Positions 59,358-64,000 of a DNA stretch of 64,000 nt are shown here, in pieces. The notes under the pieces are model-generated. The model was not told where the DNA came from. It saw only the letters and a program-made list of their open reading frames with translations, and did not search any database. Each line of letters starts with the position of its first letter. Within the stretch, counting starts at the first letter, position 1. This stretch comes from Xanthomonas fragariae (GTDB lineage: Bacteria > Pseudomonadota > Gammaproteobacteria > Xanthomonadales > Xanthomonadaceae), in NCBI RefSeq assembly GCF_900183975.1, contig NZ_LT853882.1:3899501-3963500 (forward strand), given 5' to 3'. The translations under genes and the position numbers were made by a program.

Positions 59358-60204
59358 GAACCTGTTCACGATCTTTCCTGATTGGTGCAGACTCTGCGGA
59401 TGCGCCAAAAAACCTATCCGAGCGACATGAGCCGGGAGCGTTTCGAACACATCCTCCCGATCCTGGAACAAGCGCGCAAGCGCACCAAGCCACGCCGAGT
59501 GGATATGTATGAGGTGTGGTGCGCAGTGTTGTACGTGCTGCGAACCGGTTGCCAATGGCGAGCGCTACCCAGCGACTTTCCGAAGTGGCGGACCGTGCAC
59601 GCGTACTTTGCCAAGTGGAGCGAGTGCGACGATGAAGGAGTGAGCCTGCTGGAGCGGGCGCTCAAAAAATCAGGTTGGCGTGGCCCGCCAGAAACAGGAG
59701 CGCAACATCTTCAGCAGGTTCTTGATCGTGGACGCGCAGAGCGTCAAGAACACGGACACAGCCGGGCAAAAGGGATATGACGCGGGCAAAAAGGTGTCGG
59801 GCATCAAGCGGCATATCGCTGTTGATACCCAGGGTGCCCTATGCCATCGCGGTGACGACGGCGGAGGTGACCGACCGCAAAGGTGCGCTGCGGGCGCTGG
59901 AGCGCTGTCAGTCAAACTTGACGCATGTACAAAGCCTGCTGTGCGACAGTGGTTACACCGGAGTACCGTTTGCCGAAGGCGTGCGAGAGATTCTAGGCGA
60001 GCAGCTCACGGTGCAGATTGCCAAGCGCAGCGAACTGCACACCTTCAAGGTCATGCCCAAGCGCTGGATCGTCGAGCGCAGTTTTGCCTGGCTGGAGAAA
60101 AACCGAAGGCTGTGGAAGAACTGCGAGCGCAAACTCAACACCAGCTTGCAGTTCATCCATCTGGCCTTCTTGGCGCTTCTACTCAAAAGATCGTGAACAG
60201 GCTC
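59358..60204 (+). mobile_element. IS5-family insertion sequence (copy B, frameshifted)
   Basis: 847 bp, same element as copy A at 18.9 kb but inverted, with the same termini (GAACCTGTTCACGATC / GAGCCTGTTCACGATC). Left flank TTA, right flank TAA; these do not match. It is 2 bp shorter than copy A: a deletion in CCCAGGGGTTGCCCCATG breaks the second transposase frame. Confidence 0.93.
59382..60196 (+). pseudogene. Broken IS5-family transposase of copy B
   Basis: N-terminal frame 59382-59780 is identical to that of copy A. The catalytic frame starting at 59680 is disrupted near 59835 by a 2-bp deletion, after which the original protein (YAIAVTTAEVTDRKGALRAL) is readable only in another frame to 60196. 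No complete transposase can be made. Confidence 0.85.
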
Positions 60205-60207
60205 TAA

Positions 60208-61072
60208 GAGCGGCTAACAAAACCCAGGAAGAAGCCGTAAGCAGATGATGGAGCAAGCAAGCGAGAGCAACGCCAAGTGGAGATCGATGCGGCGTTCAAA
60301 GCGGATGCGCAGTTTGCCCATGCCTGCGAACCAGGCATGGGTGCGCTCGACGACCCAGCGATGACGGCCCAACCGGTCGTTGCGCGCGATCCCCTTGCGT
60401 GCGATCCGCGCAATGATGCCGCGCTGCTTGAGGAAGGCGCGACAGCGGTCGATGTCGTAAGCCTTGTCGGCGTGCAATTTGTCTGGCCAACGTCGCGGGC
60501 GCCCTGGTTTGCCACCAATTGGCGGCAAGGCGTCGATCAACTCCTCGAACACGACCGAGTCGTGCCGATTGGCGCCGGTGACGCACACCGCCAAGGGGAT
60601 GCCGTTGCGATCGACGATCAGATGCCGTTTGCTGCCGCGTTTGCCGCGATCGGTCGGGTTCGGCCCGGTATATGGGCCCCCCGGGGGGAGGCTACGCTAG
60701 CGGCGTCCAGACCAGCTCGGCTCAGGTCCAGCGTCTGAGCGCGACGTCGCTCGGCCAGCAACACCTGATGCAGACGATGCCACACACCGGCGGCCTGCCA
60801 ATCACGCAACCGGCGCCAGCAGGTCATGCCGCTGCCGTACCCAGCTCCATAGGCAGGTCTTCCCACGGCACGCCCGTGCGCAGGACATAGACGATGCCGT
60901 TGAGGGCTTGCTGATCACTGATACGCGGCCGTCCACCTTTGGGCGAACGCTTCACTTGCGGAATCAGTGGCTCGATGCGCTTCCACAGCGCAATGGGGAT
61001 CTCTTTGCGACGTGTCATGTCCGCAATTTTGCCACCGGCGAGACAAGATTCAAGGGGTTTTGTTAGACGCTC
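60208..61072 (-). mobile_element. IS5-family insertion sequence with MITE-like ends (copy D)
   Basis: 865 bp, termini GAGCGGCTAACAAAACC and GAGCGTCTAACAAAACC (complement), right flank TTA. The ends match those of the MITE-like repeats in this window. The minus-strand transposase is broken into three frames: MTRRKEIPIALWKRIEPLIP (60824-61018), then GMTCWRRLRDWQAAGVWHRL (60618-60866), then VCVTGANRHDSVVFEELIDA (60214-60594). A one-base deletion near 60840 and a change in the G/C-run at 60680 account for the breaks. Confidence 0.9.
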
Positions 61073-61646
61073 TTATTACAAGGAGGGCACCGACTACGAT
61101 CGCGATTACGCAACCATGTATGGCTTCGGCCTGCAGGCCCGCGAAACCCGCCCCACCAGCACCTGGGAAGAAACTGAGGCCACGCTGGCTGGCGAATGGC
61201 CGCGTACCCGTGGCGAATCGCGCCTGGAGTGGGAAGAGGCACGCTTGGCTGCGCGCGATGCCTGGGAACGCGCTGATCGCACCCACACGGTGTATCGCGA
61301 TAGCGACACCCACTACGAAGGCCGCTTCGATAGCGCCAGCTATCGCGACGATGAGTACTCCTATGACGACTATCGTCCGGCGTATCGCTATGGCATGCAG
61401 GCACGTCAGCAGCACGCCGGCCGGCAGTGGGACGAGCATTTGGAACGCGACCTGGGCGACGGCTGGGACAGCTTCAAGGCAAACTCGCACCTGAGTTGGG
61501 AAAAGGCCAAGCATGCGGTGCGCGAGGCATTCGACTCTGAGCATCACAACGAGGCTGCACGCCCCAACCCGACCGATCCCCGCGTGTAACTGCTGGGGCA
61601 GCACATCACTATGCTGAAGCTGTGCAAGTGTTATGAGTAGAAACAG

Positions 61647-61669
61647 AACGGGCTCAATTGGGCCCGTTT
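61647..61669. terminator. Hairpin after the interrupted glycine-zipper gene
   Basis: Perfect 7-bp stem AACGGGC / GCCCGTT with an 8-base loop, 58 bp after the 61589 stop. There is only a short T run (TTT), so termination is plausible but not certain. Confidence 0.5.
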
Positions 61670-61859
61670 CACATCACCGAGATCGTTTTACTGAGAAATA
61701 AGCATGAGCAACAGCGTGGCTGGTTAACGAAACATCTGGAGCAATTTCAGAGATAGAAAACGCATAGCAACCAGGTGCATGAGTCGCAACTGCCGATGTC
61801 GAAAGACTCGTACACACGTCGGTCGAGACAAGCGTCGTAATCAGTGCGGGCAACAGATC

Positions 61860-62521
61860 AGCTGGCGATCTTCTCCACCGCACGAATATCGCCGCTGAGC
61901 GCAGGCGTGGCTTGCCCGGATGATGACGCTGCATCGCCATGCTGCTTGAGCAACTGCTAGCGCACGACCACCACATCCTTGGCCAGTTGGTGCTGATGCT
62001 CCTTGACGCTCACAGCGTGGTCGGTACCAGCAACGAACGCGCGAGGTCAGCGACCGTGCCTGCACGGATGTATCGGCGTAATTGCGCAGCACCGAATGCG
62101 TCACGATCACACCGTTCTCCGCCGCCACCAGCAGCGCATCGCACTGATACGCGGCGCATGCCGCCAAGGCATGCCACCAAGGCGATGTTGCGGGTTGGGC
62201 TCGAGCTGCGCTGACGGTAAGCCATCAGATCCGGATCGGCATTGAGGCTGAGCTTGGGCGCCTCCCAGTGCTCGCCCTTGTAGAGCGCGGCAGAACGCAA
62301 CGCCAGCCATTCCAACGGCCACTCGCGCGTCAGTAATACGCCAGATAACCGCCATCCCTCACTTCTACCAGCGGGATCGAATGCGCATCCGCATACGGCA
62401 GACTAGCCAGCTGATCGTAGGCGTCCTTGATATCGTCCAGGTTATGCGCACGCGTCACGGCCTGACGCATCGATGCATAGCTCTCGTGCCCACGCAGATC
62501 GAAGATCGTACAGATGTACCC
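61860..62521 (-). pseudogene. Alpha/beta hydrolase remnant
   Basis: Minus-strand segments [60 protein letters not shown] and [15 protein letters not shown] come from an alpha/beta hydrolase of the dienelactone-hydrolase/S9-like type. The expected GxSxGG nucleophile region reads [10 protein letters not shown] instead, and stops and frameshifts follow. The N-terminal part is cut off where the MITE begins at 62525. The stretch 61590-61860 before it holds only a hairpin. Confidence 0.65.
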
Positions 62522-62558
62522 TAAGAGGAGCTAACAAAACGTAGCGCGCAGTCGCTAG

Positions 62559-63413
62559 AGCGTGTTATGAACTTTGAAAGAGGGTGGCTGCATTTCCAAG
62601 CATCAGGATCGTGAAGACGACGAAGTGCAAACCGGCCAAGGTTTCCGGCAATCGCTCGTAGTCGCGTGCCAGCCGTCTGAAACGATTGGCCCATCCGAAG
62701 CTGCGCTCGACAACCCAACGGCGCGGCAGCAAGACAAAGCCTTTTTTCGCTTCTTGCAGCTTGATCACGTGCAACTCAATGCCTTCTTCCGTGGCCGCCT
62801 GCGCCGGTTCTTGACCGGTGTAGCCCTGATCAACAAAGGCGATCTTGACCGTTTCACCGGTCACGTGTTGTACCTCTTGTGCCAACGATCGGACTTGCGC
62901 GCGCTCCTGCTCATTAGCCGGCGTCACCTGGACAGCGAGCAGATGTCCAAGCGTATCGACGGCCATGTGTACCTTGCTGCCTTTCTTGCGTTTATAGCCA
63001 TCGTATCCAGCACGCGGCCCGCTTTCGCAGGTGGACTGCAGCGTGCGAGCATCGAAAATGACCGCGCTCGGCTGGCCTTTTTTCCCTTGCGCCACACGCA
63101 AGAGTGAGCGCAGATCACTGACCATGGCCTCAAAGCAGCCCGCTTGCAGCCAGCGCTGTGTTTGCTGATACACCGCTTCCCAGGGCGGAAAATCGTTGGG
63201 AAGCAATCGCCATGGTGCGCCGGCGCGCGCGATCCACCGCAGTGCGTTGAACATCGCGCGTAGCTCATACTTGCGCTGCGGTGCCTGCACGTCCATCAGC
63301 GTCAAATAGGGAGCCGCAAAGGCCCATTCTTCGTCGGAAATATCGGTGGAATAAGGCTTACGAGGCTTCATCCGTATACGTTAGCGTGACAAGGGCAAAG
63401 TTCATAACACGCT
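62559..63413 (-). mobile_element. IS5-family insertion sequence (copy E)
   Basis: 855 bp with perfect termini AGCGTGTTATGAACTTTG and complement, flanked by CTAG at 62555-62558 and 63414-63417. It carries one intact transposase. It inserted into MITE M6. Confidence 0.95.
62565..63371 (-). CDS. IS5-family transposase (intact)
   Basis: 268 residues, uninterrupted. DUF4096-type N terminus (YSTDISDEEWAFAAPYLTL, MFNALRWIARAGAPWRLLPN) and DDE catalytic core with AVIFDARTLQST, AFVDQGYTGQEP and WVVERSFGWANRFRRLARD. Likely active. Confidence 0.95.
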   Translation of the reverse strand: MKPRKPYSTDISDEEWAFAAPYLTLMDVQAPQRKYELRAMFNALRWIARAGAPWRLLPNDFPPWEAVYQQTQRWLQAGCFEAMVSDLRSLLRVAQGKKGQPSAVIFDARTLQSTCESGPRAGYDGYKRKKGSKVHMAVDTLGHLLAVQVTPANEQERAQVRSLAQEVQHVTGETVKIAFVDQGYTGQEPAQAATEEGIELHVIKLQEAKKGFVLLPRRWVVERSFGWANRFRRLARDYERLPETLAGLHFVVFTILMLGNAATLFQSS

Positions 63414-63539
63414 CTAGGTGGGTATGGACGGCGCGGAGCGACCGCCGTATACGCGCGGAACATGCCGATTCCCAGCACCGACCGCACCCGCATGGCGGTG
63501 AGCACATTTGTTTTGTTATCCGCTTTTATCCCAACTAGG

Positions 63540-63722
63540 TTATTTCAAGGCCAGATACAGGCCCAGCACGATGAGAAACACCACGATCAAGCTGATGGCA
63601 GCCCGCCCGCCACGCAGTTCCAATAGGGCATGCCACCACACGCGTGTTTCGGGTGTGCCGCTGGCATGATGCGGCTTACGACGACTGCTTTCGCTGTCCT
63701 GCATCCTGAGTGCTCTGTCCAT
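63540..63722 (-). CDS. Small single-span membrane protein, unknown
   Basis: 60 residues: a polar N terminus (MDRALRMQDSESSRRKPHHA) and one C-terminal membrane helix (AAISLIVVFLIVLGLYLAL), a tail-anchored layout. No family recognised. Its stop is 14 bp from the end of MITE M6. Confidence 0.5.
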   Translation of the reverse strand: MDRALRMQDSESSRRKPHHASGTPETRVWWHALLELRGGRAAISLIVVFLIVLGLYLALK

Positions 63723-64000
63723 TACGTCGATGCATACCTTACTGATTAGACGTTACACAGGTGTGGAGCGGCTCACAATCTTCCGTGAAATGCGGCATTG
63801 CATGAGCGATGTCGCTTTCAATGCATCGCTACCGCATGCGTGGGTGAGGTAGCTTGCAGCAATCTGCGGCGATGCAAATGGCATGCATCACGGCGCTGAG
63901 CTGATCACTGCAGCCTGGTCACACGTGGCACCCATACGCGCATTTTTCAAAGCGATTACCTGAATAAGTAGCGTGCAGAAGTGCGAGAACAAACTTACCA
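63723..64000. other. Window end, no gene seen
   Basis: 278 bp after the small membrane protein gene on the right edge. No credible reading frame, repeat or RNA is visible. Confidence 0.4.

Larger units (their letters stand above)
59071..61589 (+). pseudogene. Glycine-zipper gene split by two adjacent insertion sequences
   Basis: The 5' piece (59071-59357) encodes MSNLDKQERKAEAQDLNRDP and a glycine zipper (SIGGIAGGAAAGAVAGTVFG, then GPLGTLIGAVAGVVAGAAAG). The 3' piece (about 61073-61589) continues in frame, YYKEGTDYDRDYATMYGFGL, with acidic, aromatic-rich repeats (RLEWEEARLAARDAWERAD) to a stop at 61589. Removing the two elements at 59358-61072 restores one continuous frame (RS-YYKEG) at a TTA target. 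Function unknown; stress-related membrane-associated proteins have similar layout. Interrupted and presumably inactive. Confidence 0.85.
62525..63525. repeat. MITE-like repeat interrupted by an insertion sequence (M6)
   Basis: Left arm 62525-62558 (GAGGAGCTAACAAAACGTAG) and right arm 63414-63525 (ending TTTGTTTTGTTATCCGC) are the two halves of one copy of the repeat seen at 35231, separated by an IS5 element with CTAG at both junctions. Confidence 0.8.

Overview
The window is a GC-rich gammaproteobacterial chromosome segment that I assign to Xanthomonas. The strongest evidence is a xanthomonadin (brominated aryl polyene pigment) gene cluster with recognisable xanC, xanB2 and xanA2, an sX13-like small RNA beside polA, a GTAG-type palindromic repeat, and a load of IS5-family insertion sequences typical of plant-pathogenic xanthomonads. 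I cannot fix the species.

Layout. 1-13.3 kb: a partial acyl-CoA synthetase (ADP-forming) gene, mgtE, an exported alpha-carbonic anhydrase, a decayed kefB/kefC antiporter, zwf with an unusual lysine/alanine-rich tail translationally coupled to a GH15 glycosidase, a small tyrosine-phosphatase-like gene, a large membrane ankyrin-repeat protein and ycgL. 13.4-30.5 kb: the pigment cluster, in four transcription blocks: ketosynthase, chain-length factor, glycosyltransferase and halogenase-like flavoprotein (+); a tightly overlapping block from the acyl carrier protein to a ketoreductase (-), holding two hotdog dehydratases, two acyltransferases, a LolA-like protein and an MMPL exporter; a second halogenase-like flavoprotein plus xanB2 (+); and xanA2 (-). 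One IS5-family element sits inside the (-) block, just upstream of the ketoreductase.

31-40 kb: an S9 peptidase, two small unknown genes, hemF, the sX13-like RNA, polA and a DUF2782 gene. 40-46.5 kb: a broken type IV secretion effector tail (XVIPCD-like), an IS5 element, short MITE-like repeats, speA, speE and a PH/SHOCT protein. 46.5-58.6 kb: a GH84 glycosidase, a PII protein, ubiK, comM, a lipocalin, an EAL phosphodiesterase, and a fatty acid desaturase/ferredoxin-reductase pair divergent from a FabR/DesT-like repressor. 58.6-64 kb: a decayed zone with an rtcB remnant, a glycine-zipper gene split by two adjacent insertion sequences, an alpha/beta hydrolase remnant, and a MITE carrying another insertion sequence.

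How the parts work together. XanB2 makes 3-hydroxybenzoate from chorismate, XanA2 loads it onto the carrier protein XanC, and the ketosynthase/chain-length factor, ketoreductase and dehydratases extend it into a polyene. The acyltransferases, glycosyltransferase, LolA-like protein and MMPL exporter probably attach the polyene to a lipid and move it to the outer membrane. Two flavoproteins with halogenase motifs are candidates for the bromination step. A family of about 140-bp repeats (35.2, 42.2 and 62.5 kb, with degraded relatives at 45.5, 53.0 and 55.5 kb) shares its terminal inverted repeats with the IS5-family element at 60.2 kb, and looks like a non-autonomous MITE mobilised by it.
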